Shown here in pieces: positions 33,767 to 43,125 of a stretch of DNA of 64,000 nucleotides. The first letter of the stretch is position 1, and each line of letters begins with the position of its first letter. The stretch is from Gemmatimonadaceae bacterium (GTDB taxonomy: Bacteria > Gemmatimonadota > Gemmatimonadetes > Gemmatimonadales > Gemmatimonadaceae): NCBI GenBank assembly GCA_025931335.1, contig JAICNG010000001.1, forward strand, positions 1-64,000, read 5' to 3'. Made by a program: the position numbers and the translations under genes. The notes beneath the pieces are model-generated. The model was not told where the DNA came from, did not search any database, and saw only the letters and a program-made list of their open reading frames with translations.

Positions 33767-35401
33767 ATGCGCTTTCGCGTCCTCCTTCTCGCCCTCGCGC
33801 TCACCAGTCACGTCGCGCACGCGCAGGCAGCGCAGCGACAAGACACCGTCGGCCGGGTCGACAGCCTGTTTTCCCGGTTGACCACGAGCACTCCCGGATG
33901 CGCCGTCGGCGTCTCGCGCCACGGACGAACCGCGCTCGCCAGGGCGTACGGCATGGCGAACCTCGAGTACGACGCGCCGCTCACGACGGAATCGATCATC
34001 GAAGCGGGCTCCGTGGCCAAGCAGTTCACCGCCGCCGCCGTCCTGTTGCTCGCGCAGCAGGGGAAGCTTTCCATCGACGATCCGGTGCGGAAGCACATCC
34101 CGGAACTTCCCGACTACGGTGCGCCGCTCACGATCCGGCACATGCTCAATCACACGAGCGGGCTGCGGGACTGGGGCACGGTGGCGGCCGTGGAGGGGTG
34201 GCCGCGTGGCTCTCGTGTGCACACGCACGATCACGTCCTCGACATCGTCACCCGGCAACGCTCGCTCAACTTCCCACCGGGGAGCGAGTACCTCTACAGC
34301 AACACCGGATACAACCTGCTCGCGATCATCGTGCAGCGGGTGAGTGGCCGCGCCTTCGCCGACTTCACGCGCACCGAGATCTTCGAGCCGCTCGGGATGG
34401 CGCGCACGTCCTGGCGTGATGACTACACGCGCGTCGTGAAGGGGCGCGCGACCGCCTATTCACCCACCCGCACCGGATTCCGTCTCAACATGCCGTTCGA
34501 GAACGTGCATGGAAACGGCGGGCTGCTCACCACGGTGGAGGACCTGCTGCGGTGGAGCGCCAATTTCGACGCCGGGCACGTCGGCGGGCCGGCGCTGCTG
34601 CGCGAGCAGGTGCGCCCCGGCCGCCTTACGAGCGGGCGCGAGATCGAGTACGCCGCGGGTCTCGGCGTGTCACGATACCGCGGCGTGCCCCAGGTGAGTC
34701 ACAGCGGTGCCACCGCTGGCTATCGCGCCTTCCTCGCCCGGTATCCCGATCAGGGGCTCGCCGTCGCCGTGTTGTGCAACCACGCCGGCGCGCCCGCCGT
34801 CACCCTCGGCCACCGCGTCGCCGATCTGTTCCTCGGTGCGGCCGCCACCGATCCCGCGCCGCCGAAGACAATCGCGCTCGCGCCGGACGTGCTCGCCGCG
34901 CGCGCCGGCCTCTACCGCAACACCGTCACCTGGGAGCCGCTGCGGATCTCCGTGCGTGACGGGAAGCTCATCGACAACCGAGGCACCGAGGCGGTTGCCC
35001 TCTCGCCCAACCTGTTCCACGCATCGAACGGTGGGCGCGCGCTGTTCGACGTTGCGCCCGATGGGCGAACGCGCGCATTGCGACTCCTGCAGGAGGATGG
35101 AGACACGCTCCTCTTTCTGCCCGTCGAGCCGTGGACGCCAGCGCCCGGCGATCTCGCGCCCTTCGCCGGAACGTACACGAGCGATGAGGCGGCGGCGACG
35201 TTCACCCTCGTGCAGCAGGCAGGTAAACTCCTTCTGCGCCAGCGCCCGACCCTTTCCCTCGAGCTGCAGCCGCGATATCGCGACGTCTTCGAGGTCCCCA
35301 CCGGCGACATCATCCGCTTCGTTCGCGATGACAGCGGGAAGGTCATCGAGATGAGCATCTTTCTGGGGCGGGTGAGGGATTTACGCTTCAAAAGACAATG
35401 A
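33767..35401 (+). CDS. Class C beta-lactamase-related serine hydrolase
   Basis: 544 residues from ATG 33767 with a signal peptide ending SHVAHAQAA. Catalytic motifs: SVAKQ (S-x-x-K), YSNTGY (Y-x-N) and HSGA in place of KTG. The C-terminal 170 residues form a beta-barrel-like extension (YRNTVTWEPLRISVRDGKLI; TYTSDEAAATFTLVQQAGKL) common in D-amino-acid peptidase and esterase members. Periplasmic; substrate could be peptides or esters. Its TGA stop is the first TGA of the F2 element. Confidence 0.9.
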   Translation: MRFRVLLLALALTSHVAHAQAAQRQDTVGRVDSLFSRLTTSTPGCAVGVSRHGRTALARAYGMANLEYDAPLTTESIIEAGSVAKQFTAAAVLLLAQQGKLSIDDPVRKHIPELPDYGAPLTIRHMLNHTSGLRDWGTVAAVEGWPRGSRVHTHDHVLDIVTRQRSLNFPPGSEYLYSNTGYNLLAIIVQRVSGRAFADFTRTEIFEPLGMARTSWRDDYTRVVKGRATAYSPTRTGFRLNMPFENVHGNGGLLTTVEDLLRWSANFDAGHVGGPALLREQVRPGRLTSGREIEYAAGLGVSRYRGVPQVSHSGATAGYRAFLARYPDQGLAVAVLCNHAGAPAVTLGHRVADLFLGAAATDPAPPKTIALAPDVLAARAGLYRNTVTWEPLRISVRDGKLIDNRGTEAVALSPNLFHASNGGRALFDVAPDGRTRALRLLQEDGDTLLFLPVEPWTPAPGDLAPFAGTYTSDEAAATFTLVQQAGKLLLRQRPTLSLELQPRYRDVFEVPTGDIIRFVRDDSGKVIEMSIFLGRVRDLRFKRQ

Positions 35402-35489
35402 GGAATGAGGACTGAGGAGTGAGGAATACGATTGGCCAAGAGTCCACTCAATCGAATTGCTCACTCCTCGGTCCTCATTCCTCATTCTC
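35399..35489. repeat. Family F2 palindromic element, copy a (TGAGGAATGAGG units)
   Basis: Left arm from 35399: TGAGGAATGAGGACTGAGGA then GTGAGGAAT. The right arm (about 35459-35489) is the complementary series CTCACTCCTCGGTCCTCATT, CCTCATTCTCC. The centre is about 27 bases. The first three bases are the stop codon of the serine hydrolase, and the right edge lies ten bases from the stop of the convergent RND gene, so the element separates two 3' ends. Confidence 0.85.
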
Positions 35490-35498
35490 CGGGCGGCC

Positions 35499-38400
35499 TC
35501 AATCCCCAGCGGGCTCCGGGATCGGCATTTCCGCCGTCCTCTGCTTCGGCGTGAAGCCGAAGATCCGCGCGAGCCCGTGGCGCCACTCGTCGAGAATCTC
35601 GTAGAAGGTCGGGATCGCGATCAGCGTCAGCAATGTCGACGTGATCACGCCGCCGATCACCGCCATCCCCAGCGGCGCGCGAAACTGCGCTCCCTCCCCC
35701 CGGCCCAACGCCACCGGGATCATGCCGGCGATGAGCGCGAACGTCGTCATGAGGATCGGACGCAACCGTATCGCGCCCGCCTCGATGAGCGCCTCGCGCA
35801 ACGGCAGCCCGCGTCGCTCACGCGCCCATTTCGCGAAATCGATGAGCAGAATCGCGTTCTTCGCGACGATGCCGGCGAGCAGAATGACGCCGATGAGACT
35901 CATGATGTTGATCGTGCCGCCTGACAACGCCAGCGCCAGCATCACGCCGATGAGCGACAGCGGCAGCGACAGCATGATCGCCAGCGGGTCGAGGAACGAC
36001 CCGAACTGCATCACCAGGATCAGGTACATCAGCAGCAGCGCGACGCCGAGGGCGAAGAAGATGTCCCCGAAGACCTCGGCCTGCTGTTGGGCGTCGCCGC
36101 CCTGGGTGACGCGAACTCCCGGCGGCAGCTGGAGGGTCGATATGCGGTCGGTGATGTCGGCAATGACCTCGCCGGTCGAGCGCCCGGACACGTTCGCCTC
36201 GACGTTGACGACGAGATCGCGGTCGAGGTGATTGATCACCGCGGGCCCGACACTCTCCTCGATCTTCGCGACCTGCCCGAGCGGCACCGTCGACGGCAGG
36301 CCGTTGGGCCCTGCCACCACGAGGGGAAGCTGGCGCAGATCGGTCGCGCGACGCCGGGCCTCCGGTGCCAGGCGCACGACGACGTCGCGCACCTCACCGC
36401 TCGGATCCTCCCAGTCGCCGGCATCGATGCCCGCGAACGCCGGCCGCAGTGCCTGCGCCACGTGCCCGGCGGTGATACCTAACGAGCCGGCCACACCGCG
36501 ATGCAGCTCGACGTTGAGCTCGGGCTTCTGCCCCTTGCTCGACAGACTGATGTCGACGGCATTCGGCACCTGCTTCACTTCGGCGAGCACCATCTCGGCC
36601 GCGGCGTTCACGGCCTCGGGGTCGGTGCCGCGCACTTCGATCTGCAGCTGCTTCAACCCGCCCGCCCAATCGGTGGCGAAGACGGCGAGGGTCGCCCCAG
36701 ACACCCGCTGCGTCTCCGCGCGCAGCATCGCGGCGAACTTCTCGGCGCTCACGTCACGATCCGACTTCGACACCATCTTGATGTAGATGTTGCCAATGTC
36801 GACCGCTCCCGAGGTGTTGTCTCCGAGCGTCGTGTACGTATACCGCACCTCGGGGTGGGCGCGCGCGATGCGCGCCGCCTCCTCCGCTTTGAGCCGGGTG
36901 TACTCGAGGCTCGACCCCGGCGGCGTCTCGATCTTGATGTTCAGCTCGGCGTTGTCGTCCTCCGGAAAGAACGCGACACCGACGATCCCCTTGGCCGGCA
37001 CGATCGGCAGCAGGATCATCGCGACGGCAACCGCCGCGACGATCGCGCCAATCCGCAGATACCACCGGCGCAAGTGCGAGAGCCCGAACAGCGCGACCGC
37101 GATCGCGAGCAGCACGACGAGCAGCCCCGTGACTCCCTTGACCGGCAGCGTGAACGACCCGAGGAACGTCCCGACCGCGATCACGACGATCGGCAGGCGG
37201 TGGTCGAGCGCCCAGGCGATCACTTTCTTGTAGTCCTGCGACCGCCGGTTGAACCAGGCGTTGAACCGGTCGAGCTTCTTCGTGATCCACGCCTTCTCGT
37301 GCTCCGCCTTGTGCGGGTCCTTCCAGTAGGCCGAGAGCATTGGGTCGAGCGAGAACGACACGAAGAGCGACACGAACACCGACGCGGCAATCGTCAGGGC
37401 GAACGGCTTGAACCACTGCCCACCCACGCCCGGCATGAACGCGATCGGCACGAACACGGCCAGAATCGAGAACGTCGTCGCGGCGACCGCGAGCCCGATC
37501 TCATCGGTCCCTTCGCGCGCTGCCGTGTAATGGTCTTTCCCCATCTCCACGTGACGGACGATGTTCTCGCGCACCACGATCGCGTCGTCGATCAGAATCC
37601 CGATCGCCAGCGACAGGCCGAGGAGCGACATCGTCTCGAGGCGGAACCCGAATGCCCACACCGCGATGAATGAGGCGAGCACGGAGATCGGCAGCGCGAT
37701 GCCGGTGATGACCGTCGAGCGCCAGGAGTTGAGGAAGAGGAAGACGACGAGCACCGTCAGCAATGCGCCCTCGATGAGCGCCTCCTGCACGTTGCGCACG
37801 GAGTTGCGGACTTCGACGCCGCTGTTCTTGACGGCGTCGATCGTCGTCCCGGCGGGCAGTGTGGTCCTCAAGCTGTCGATCCGCTCGAGGATCTTGTCGC
37901 TGACGCTCGTCGTGCTGTACCCCTTCGACTTCTTGACGTCGATACCGACGGCTTCGCGTCCGTTGTAGGCCGCTGCCGTGCGTTGCTCCTCGACGCCGTC
38001 GAACACGTCGGCGACCTGGCCCAGACGGATGAGCTGGCCATTGCGCTCGGCGACGACGAGCTGAGCGAATTCGGCCGGCGACTCCAGCCGTCCCTTGAGG
38101 CGGATCGATCGTTCCTCGAGCGCGCTGGTCACGCGACCGACGGGCGCCGCGAGGTTCTGGAGCGCAAGCGCCTGCACGACATCCGAGACACCCACCCCGG
38201 CCGACTGAAGCGCCTCGGGCCTGATCTGCACCGTCAGCTCGCGCTCCACATTGCCCGACACCTGCACTTCCGCGACACCGGGAATCGAGCGAAGCAGACG
38301 CGTGATCCCGGGATCCGCGAGTCGCGTCAGCTCGGCGGGCGTGAGCGATGTCGACGATAGCGCGAGCGAGACGATCGGGAGATCCGTGTCGTTGAACTTG

Positions 38401-38786
38401 CGGATGATCGGCTCTTCCAGCTCCGACGGCAGATCGGCGCGTATCCCCGAGATGGCGTCACGGACATCCTGCGTCGCCTCCGACAGTGGCTTCGCGAACT
38501 CGAACTCGATCATGATGGTGCCGAAGCCGTCCTCGGCCTTCCCCCACACCTTCTTCACGCCGGAGATGGAGGAGATCGCCTCCTCGACCGGATCGAGCAC
38601 CTCGCGCTCGACGCCGTCCGGCGACGCACCAGGATACAGGAGCCCGACGGTGACGACCGGTGGCGCGACATCGGGGAACTCATCCGTCTGAAGCCGCATG
38701 AGCGCGAAGATCCCGAAGATCACCAGCGCCAGCATGCTGACGACGGTGATGATCGGTCGCTTGATGGCGAAATCTGAAATGACCAT
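35499..38786 (-). CDS. RND family efflux transporter permease (AcrB/MexB-like or heavy-metal type)
   Basis: 1095 residues with the 12-helix, two large periplasmic-loop layout of RND pumps. Landmarks: SDFAIKRPIITVVSMLALVI, the helix-4 proton-relay segment LLGLSLAIGILIDDAIVV with adjacent Asp residues (D-D), and MLSLPLSLIGVMLALALSGG, IGVILLAGIVAKNAILLIDF in the second half. It lies in an operon TetR-TolC-MFP-RND. An insertion of about 60 residues in the middle (two extra hydrophobic stretches after the HRLPIVVIAVGTFL helix) is slightly longer than usual. Substrates are likely hydrophobic compounds. Confidence 0.95.
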   Translation of the reverse strand: MVISDFAIKRPIITVVSMLALVIFGIFALMRLQTDEFPDVAPPVVTVGLLYPGASPDGVEREVLDPVEEAISSISGVKKVWGKAEDGFGTIMIEFEFAKPLSEATQDVRDAISGIRADLPSELEEPIIRKFNDTDLPIVSLALSSTSLTPAELTRLADPGITRLLRSIPGVAEVQVSGNVERELTVQIRPEALQSAGVGVSDVVQALALQNLAAPVGRVTSALEERSIRLKGRLESPAEFAQLVVAERNGQLIRLGQVADVFDGVEEQRTAAAYNGREAVGIDVKKSKGYSTTSVSDKILERIDSLRTTLPAGTTIDAVKNSGVEVRNSVRNVQEALIEGALLTVLVVFLFLNSWRSTVITGIALPISVLASFIAVWAFGFRLETMSLLGLSLAIGILIDDAIVVRENIVRHVEMGKDHYTAAREGTDEIGLAVAATTFSILAVFVPIAFMPGVGGQWFKPFALTIAASVFVSLFVSFSLDPMLSAYWKDPHKAEHEKAWITKKLDRFNAWFNRRSQDYKKVIAWALDHRLPIVVIAVGTFLGSFTLPVKGVTGLLVVLLAIAVALFGLSHLRRWYLRIGAIVAAVAVAMILLPIVPAKGIVGVAFFPEDDNAELNIKIETPPGSSLEYTRLKAEEAARIARAHPEVRYTYTTLGDNTSGAVDIGNIYIKMVSKSDRDVSAEKFAAMLRAETQRVSGATLAVFATDWAGGLKQLQIEVRGTDPEAVNAAAEMVLAEVKQVPNAVDISLSSKGQKPELNVELHRGVAGSLGITAGHVAQALRPAFAGIDAGDWEDPSGEVRDVVVRLAPEARRRATDLRQLPLVVAGPNGLPSTVPLGQVAKIEESVGPAVINHLDRDLVVNVEANVSGRSTGEVIADITDRISTLQLPPGVRVTQGGDAQQQAEVFGDIFFALGVALLLMYLILVMQFGSFLDPLAIMLSLPLSLIGVMLALALSGGTINIMSLIGVILLAGIVAKNAILLIDFAKWARERRGLPLREALIEAGAIRLRPILMTTFALIAGMIPVALGRGEGAQFRAPLGMAVIGGVITSTLLTLIAIPTFYEILDEWRHGLARIFGFTPKQRTAEMPIPEPAGD

Positions 38787-38799
38787 GGAAAGCTCTCGC

Positions 38800-39915
38800 T
38801 TACTTGTCGTCGACGCGCTTTACGCGAACCTGGGAGCCCGGCGTCACACCTAGCGCCGCTCCGATGAGCACCGTGTCGCCGGCGGCCAGTCCGCTGCGGA
38901 TCTCCACCCGCTCCGTGGCCTCATCCTCCAGGCCGAGCTCGACCTCTACCCGCTCGGCGCGGCCGCTTTTCACACGCAACACCGTCGGCCGGATCCCGCG
39001 AACATCGACCGCATTCTGGGGCACCACGGCCGCGCTCCGCGCATCGGTGGCGACGCGCCCCTCGGCGAACAGTCCGGCGACGAGGCGGCCGCCGACATTC
39101 GGAATCGCGACGTAGATGCGCACCTGACGGGTCGCCGGGTCGGCCGAGGGGTTGATCCGCTCGACACGGCCGCTGAACGTGCGGTCCGGATACGCGTTGA
39201 CGGTGAACTCCACCGGATCGCCGACGCGCAACGCCGACAGTGCCTCCGCCGGCACCGACGCCTCGAGACGCATGCTCGAGGGATCCACGATCGTGAACAT
39301 CTCCGATCCCGGCTGCATGACGTCCCCCGCGCTCGCGGAGCGCTCGCTCACCATCCCCGCGAACGGCGCACGAATCTGGGTGTTGTCGAGCTGGCGCTGC
39401 GCCAGCGAAAGGCGCGCGCGCGCGTCCTCCAGCTGCGCCTCGGCCGCGATGCGCGCCTGACGGGCCGCGTCGAGGTCCCGATCCGCCACCGCGCCTGCCT
39501 CGGCGAGACGCTGCGTGCGCTCCTCATCACGACGCGCGACGTTGGCGGCGTTCTGCGCCGACGTCACCAGCGATCGCGCCGACAGCCACTGATCGCGGAT
39601 CGCCGTGTCGTCGATGCGGGCCAGCAACTGTCCCTTCTGGACCGTCTGGCCGTTGTCCGCCAGCGACTGGACGACCGTGCCGGTGATCTCGGCGCGGACA
39701 TCCGCCTCGCGCGACGCCTGAAGCGAGCCGGACAAGAGCGGTCCCACGCGGAGCATCGTCTGCTCGACGACCGCGATGTTCTCCACGCCCACGTCGACGA
39801 CGGGGGTGGTGTTCTCCTCGGCGCTCGCCTCGTTGTCGCTGCGGCAGCCCGTCACCGCGGCGAGCGTGACGGCGATCAGGAGAGTTCCGCGAATGAATGG
39901 ACGGTGGGGACTCAT
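38800..39915 (-). CDS. Efflux RND transporter periplasmic adaptor (membrane fusion protein)
   Basis: 371 residues from ATG 39915. The signal peptide ends VTGC (lipobox). Lipoyl-type halves DVRAEITGTVVQSLADNGQT and RAPFAGMVSERSASAGDVMQ flank a coiled-coil hairpin (AQNAANVARRDEERTQRLAE). A beta-barrel and membrane-proximal domain follow. It bridges the RND pump to the TolC channel. The start overlaps the TolC stop by four bases. Confidence 0.93.
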   Translation of the reverse strand: MSPHRPFIRGTLLIAVTLAAVTGCRSDNEASAEENTTPVVDVGVENIAVVEQTMLRVGPLLSGSLQASREADVRAEITGTVVQSLADNGQTVQKGQLLARIDDTAIRDQWLSARSLVTSAQNAANVARRDEERTQRLAEAGAVADRDLDAARQARIAAEAQLEDARARLSLAQRQLDNTQIRAPFAGMVSERSASAGDVMQPGSEMFTIVDPSSMRLEASVPAEALSALRVGDPVEFTVNAYPDRTFSGRVERINPSADPATRQVRIYVAIPNVGGRLVAGLFAEGRVATDARSAAVVPQNAVDVRGIRPTVLRVKSGRAERVEVELGLEDEATERVEIRSGLAAGDTVLIGAALGVTPGSQVRVKRVDDK

Positions 39916-41543
39916 GGTGCGAATGCTCCGGTCTGGCCTGCGGTGAATGCTGTCGCCTGCTGTGAGCGTTGAGGAACGGCCGGTTGCTGCTGCTGCGCTT
40001 GCTGCTGCGAAACGCCTGACGAGGGAGCGCCGATCGCGCCGAACGGCAGATCGCGCAGGAGCGCGACGCGTGCTCGCGCGACGGCGAGATCGCGAGCGGC
40101 CAGCGCGCGGTTCGCGGATGCCTGCTCCAGGAGAATACGCGAGTCGGACAGCTCGACCTGGGTCGAAATCCCCTCGCGGTACCGGATCTCGGCGATCTGA
40201 TACGCGCGCGCGGCCTGCTGCGCCGTTCCCGCGCTCGCGGCGAACGATGCCGCGGCCGCCTCGAGTCTCGCCTGGGCCGCGTACGAGTCGAGCTCGGCGA
40301 GCTCGCGCGCCTGCGTCAGCCGGTAGCGCGCCTCCTCGAGATCGGCCTGCGCGACTCGCACGTCGCCGGTGATGCGCCCGCCCGTGAACAATGGCACCTG
40401 GAGCGCGACGCCCACCGTCCAGTTCGTGTTGAAGTCGGTCCACCCCGGCACGCCGGTGGGCGGATACGCCACGCGACCGTACTTCATGTTGACATTGAGC
40501 TGCGGGAGCCGCTGTGCCTGGGCGACTCGCAACGCGTTCGCGCTGACCTCCACGGCGTCGGCCGCCTGGCGGACGGGCGCGCGCTCGGCCGGCATCACCG
40601 AATCGATGCTCGGCGACAGCCCACTCGTGAGGCGCGCCGGCACCACGGCGGTCGTGTCGTCGAGCGGCGTCGTCAGCACCAGCGGCTCATTCGCCGGGAG
40701 ATTCAGCAGCTGCTTGAGGCGCATCAGCGCGATGTCGCGATCGGACTGCCGCTGGATCAGGATCGGGCGTTGATTGTCCCGGGCAACCGTCGCACGGAGA
40801 AGCTCGAACTCCGGCTGGTTGCCAACCTGCCGCGCGAGCTGGGTGTGCCGAAGGGTCGTTTCCGCCTGGTCCAGCGTCGAGACGGCGATCGCGAGGAGCC
40901 GATCGGCCAACGCCGCGTCGTAATACGCCTCGATGATGTTGAGGACGAGCTGCGCCCGCGTAGAGGTCAGCGATGTCTCCGCGATGCGGCGACCCGCCCC
41001 AGCCATCCGCGTCTGCGCGGTCACGCGTCCGCCCGCGAACAGCGTTTGCTGGACGTCGAGCCCGAGCGTCCAGTTGTTGCGCTGGCCGAATGGCAACGCG
41101 CTGAAGTCGAAGCCGGCGCTGGTGCACCGAGCGGCATTCTCGAGGCCGGTCAACCGGTCGGTGGTCGTCCCGCTCGGATTCAGGTAGTTGAAGCAGGTCG
41201 CGGGGAAAGCGTCGTTCGGATTGTCATCGATCGGATCGAGCGCCTGTGGGTTCCGCGGTGGTGCGTTGTCGGCGATGTCCTCGAACTCCGAAGCGAGCGT
41301 CCGCGTGTAGCCGAGCGATGCGAAGATCTGCGGGAAGCGCTCGCTGCGCGCCCGAAGCTGTTCCCCGTGCGCGCGGTCGGCCGCGGCCCGAGCGATTCCC
41401 ACCTCCTCACTGGCCGTCTCCGCGATGCGGAGCGCGTCGGCGAGAGAGAGAGGACGTCCCGTGGCGGGCTGCTGAGCGTCGAGCCGCGCACCGGCCAGCG
41501 CAGCCAGCACGGCGAACGTTGCGAGTGATGTTCTGAGCTTCAT
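39912..41543 (-). CDS. TolC family outer membrane efflux protein
   Basis: 543 residues from ATG 41543 (MKLRTSLATFAVLAALAGAR); the longer reading from 41582 begins in the F3 palindrome and is rejected. Signal peptide ends LDAQQ. Two helical hairpin repeats of the OEP type follow (SLADALRIAETASEEVGIAR; LAAARDLAVARARV near the end), with IIEAYYDAALADRLLAIAV. A Gln-rich tail (QQQAQQQQPAVPQ) is unusual. It forms the outer-membrane channel for the RND pump. Confidence 0.9.
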   Translation of the reverse strand: MKLRTSLATFAVLAALAGARLDAQQPATGRPLSLADALRIAETASEEVGIARAAADRAHGEQLRARSERFPQIFASLGYTRTLASEFEDIADNAPPRNPQALDPIDDNPNDAFPATCFNYLNPSGTTTDRLTGLENAARCTSAGFDFSALPFGQRNNWTLGLDVQQTLFAGGRVTAQTRMAGAGRRIAETSLTSTRAQLVLNIIEAYYDAALADRLLAIAVSTLDQAETTLRHTQLARQVGNQPEFELLRATVARDNQRPILIQRQSDRDIALMRLKQLLNLPANEPLVLTTPLDDTTAVVPARLTSGLSPSIDSVMPAERAPVRQAADAVEVSANALRVAQAQRLPQLNVNMKYGRVAYPPTGVPGWTDFNTNWTVGVALQVPLFTGGRITGDVRVAQADLEEARYRLTQARELAELDSYAAQARLEAAAASFAASAGTAQQAARAYQIAEIRYREGISTQVELSDSRILLEQASANRALAARDLAVARARVALLRDLPFGAIGAPSSGVSQQQAQQQQPAVPQRSQQATAFTAGQTGAFAP

Positions 41544-41568
41544 GTTCGGATTCTCGAAAGCGTAGAGT

Positions 41569-41674
41569 GGGTCAGGAGCCAAGGGCCAAGGACCACCAGC
41601 GAGGTTCAGGGATTGGCGAGTGACGGCTCACCCCTCGCCCGCCCCTTGGCCCTGGGCGCTTGGCCCCTGACCCC
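41569..41674. repeat. Family F3 palindromic element, copy a
   Basis: Left arm 41569-41594 (GGGTCAGGAGCCAAGGGCCA then AGGACC) faces 41641-41674 (GCCCCTTGGCCCTGGGCGCT then TGGCCCCTGACCCC). It straddles the TetR stop (41606-41608) and lies within the operon just upstream of tolC. The last 20-odd codons of TetR are read from it. It could attenuate transcription between the repressor and pump genes. Confidence 0.85.
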
Positions 41675-42259
41675 ATTTCCGGCATTCTCCGCCACACCGA
41701 TGGCACGCAGAAACAGCGTCGCGTAGTGATCGGCCGAGTCCTCGAGGGATTCGTGATAGAGCTCCGGCATCACGTCGCGGCCCATCGCGTCGGCGAAGAG
41801 CGCTCCGAAGAAGGTGAGCGCCGCGCTGCGGGCATCGATGTCCGGATCCGCCCTCCCCTCCCGCTGGAGCTGCTCGACGTAGGCCCGGAGGCCGAGGATC
41901 ACCTCGCGGGGTTTCTCGCCGATCAGCGGAATGATCTCTGGGCGCTCCTCGACCTCGCCAAGGCTGGTCCGGATGATCGACCGGAGCTGGGTGAGGTGTG
42001 CGAGCTCTTCGCCCACCCACGTTCTGATCTCGGGGGCCACCTCGCTGGGGGTCAGCGGGACCTCCGGGCAGTCGCTGCGCAGGTTGGCCTGGCGGACGGC
42101 CTCGATGATCAGCGTAGTCTTCGAGCCGAAGTGCCTGAAGAGGGTGATCTCGTTGACGCCGGCCTCCTGCGCGATGCGCCGGGTGGTGGCGCCCCGGTAG
42201 CCGGTTTCGGCGTAGACACGTGCGGCTGCGTCGAGAAGGCGTTCGCGAATGGAGCTCAT
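41606..42259 (-). CDS. TetR/AcrR family transcriptional regulator
   Basis: 217 residues from ATG 42259. The helix-turn-helix is YAETGYRGATTRRIAQEAGV then NEITLFRHFGSK, with the canonical FRHF recognition helix. The ligand-binding domain is typical in length up to LRAIGVAENAG, after which the tail NGVRGQAPRAKGRARGEPSL comes from the F3 repeat. As the first gene of the tolC-MFP-RND operon it should repress its own operon by binding the palindrome at 42292-42307. Confidence 0.93.
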   Translation of the reverse strand: MSSIRERLLDAAARVYAETGYRGATTRRIAQEAGVNEITLFRHFGSKTTLIIEAVRQANLRSDCPEVPLTPSEVAPEIRTWVGEELAHLTQLRSIIRTSLGEVEERPEIIPLIGEKPREVILGLRAYVEQLQREGRADPDIDARSAALTFFGALFADAMGRDVMPELYHESLEDSADHYATLFLRAIGVAENAGNGVRGQAPRAKGRARGEPSLANP

Positions 42260-42291
42260 GTGACGAATCTGCCCGGAAACATGTGTGGTAA

Positions 42292-42307
42292 GCAAGTGAG
42301 TACTTGC
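42292..42307. promoter_or_regulatory. Palindromic operator for the TetR regulator
   Basis: GCAAGT-GAGT-ACTTGC is a perfect 6-4-6 inverted repeat 33 bases upstream of the tetR start, in the size range of TetR-family operators. No second copy was seen in the window. No confident promoter boxes are visible around it. Confidence 0.6.
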
Positions 42308-42386
42308 GCGTAAATGGGTGAACGGCCGCGGCCCGGAAAAGTTTCCGGTGGTTTCGCTGAATCCAAATCGGCGGCCCACCGCCAGC

Positions 42387-42620
42387 CGGGACTTCCGGGG
42401 ACGATCGCGGTGACGGGGCCACGGACCGCCGGAACTGACGAATCACCCGAATGACGCGAAGAGCGCACTGCGCCGCAGCACGCTCCAGACGCGGATGAAG
42501 TTCCGGAAGGCTCCTTCGGTTAACACCTCGCGGAGCCGGCTCGCGCGCTCGATCATTCGCGTGATACGGGTCATTCGGCAGTTTCGGCTGTCCGTGGCCG
42601 CTGTCGGGCAGTGCCCAGCG
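42387..42620. repeat. Family F4 palindromic element, copy 2
   Basis: The left arm (GGGACTTCCGGGGACGATCG then GGTGACGGGGCCACGGACCG) continues into CCCGAATGACGCGAA units to about 42460. The right arm (about 42552-42620) reads ATTCGCGTGATACGGGTCAT, then GGCAGTTTCGGCTGTCCGTG. It is homologous to copy 1 (17085) and copy 3 (63243). It occupies the gene-free 42310-42649 region; nothing else is visible there. Confidence 0.8.
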
Positions 42621-42649
42621 TCAGCCATCCCGCAAATCCCGGAAGAACC

Positions 42650-42679
42650 AAAAAAAAACCCGGCCTCGTCGCGGCCGGG
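42650..42679 (-). terminator. Rho-independent terminator of the 42711-42938 gene
   Basis: On the minus strand, CCCGGCC pairs with GGCCGGG around a seven-base loop (TCGTCGC on the plus strand) and is followed by nine T residues (A run 42650-42658). This is a textbook terminator 32 bases past the stop of the small membrane protein gene, and the clearest one in the window. Confidence 0.88.
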
Positions 42680-42710
42680 GATCGGTCTCAATCACGCAAC
42701 AACAGCAGCG

Positions 42711-42938
42711 TCATTTCTTTCGCCATTCGTTCAACACGCCGTAGGTAAGGCCGATCATCGGGATGGCGAGGAAGAACCACCAGGTGATCGCGCCGTAGAG
42801 CGGCATGTGCGGGAACCCCGTCAGCCGGTGGGGCTGCGAGAGTCGGGTTCCGCCGTAGAAGACGAAGGCGCCGACGAGAAGGCCGATGACGATCAGCCAG
42901 CCGACGAGAAGTCCGAGGAGTCGCGCGCGAGAAGCCAT
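42711..42938 (-). CDS. Two-helix small membrane protein
   Basis: 75 residues from ATG 42938; the frame extends to 43079 only because the F3 repeat is open. Two hydrophobic helices (LLGLLVGWLIVIGLLVGAFV; YGAITWWFFLAIPMIGLTY) are separated by a short loop GGTRLSQPHRLTGFPHMP. Family not recognised. Divergent from the P450 gene, with F3 copy b in between, and ended by a strong terminator. Confidence 0.6.
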   Translation of the reverse strand: MASRARLLGLLVGWLIVIGLLVGAFVFYGGTRLSQPHRLTGFPHMPLYGAITWWFFLAIPMIGLTYGVLNEWRKK

Positions 42939-42970
42939 GGGGTTGGTCGGGGTTGGTACCCCGATTCTAG

Positions 42971-43114
42971 CGGGCCACGGGTCGGGGGCCAAGGGCCGAG
43001 GGGATGGTAAGGCGAGCGGCCTGCGGCCGCTCGCTTCATCTGATGAGGCGGCAGCGGCGGAGCCGCGCCGCCTTTCCACCCCCTTGGCCCCTGGCCCCTG
43101 GCCCGCGACCCTGC
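42971..43114. repeat. Family F3 palindromic element, copy b
   Basis: Outer arms CGGGCCACGGGTCGGGGGCC then AAGGGCCGAGG (from 42971) and CCCCTTGGCCCCTGGCCCCT then GGCCCGCGACCCTG (to 43114). The inner part contains CATCTGATGAGGCGGCAGCG flanked by nested GC-rich inverted pairs. It lies between the divergent small membrane protein and P450 genes, ending 11 bases before the P450 start. Confidence 0.85.
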
Positions 43115-43125
43115 ATCATCCCCGG

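Noticed and set aside
41628..42446. 272-residue minus-strand frame overlapping tetR
   Set aside because: The TetR frame has full helix-turn-helix homology; this one is an Arg/Pro-rich shadow.
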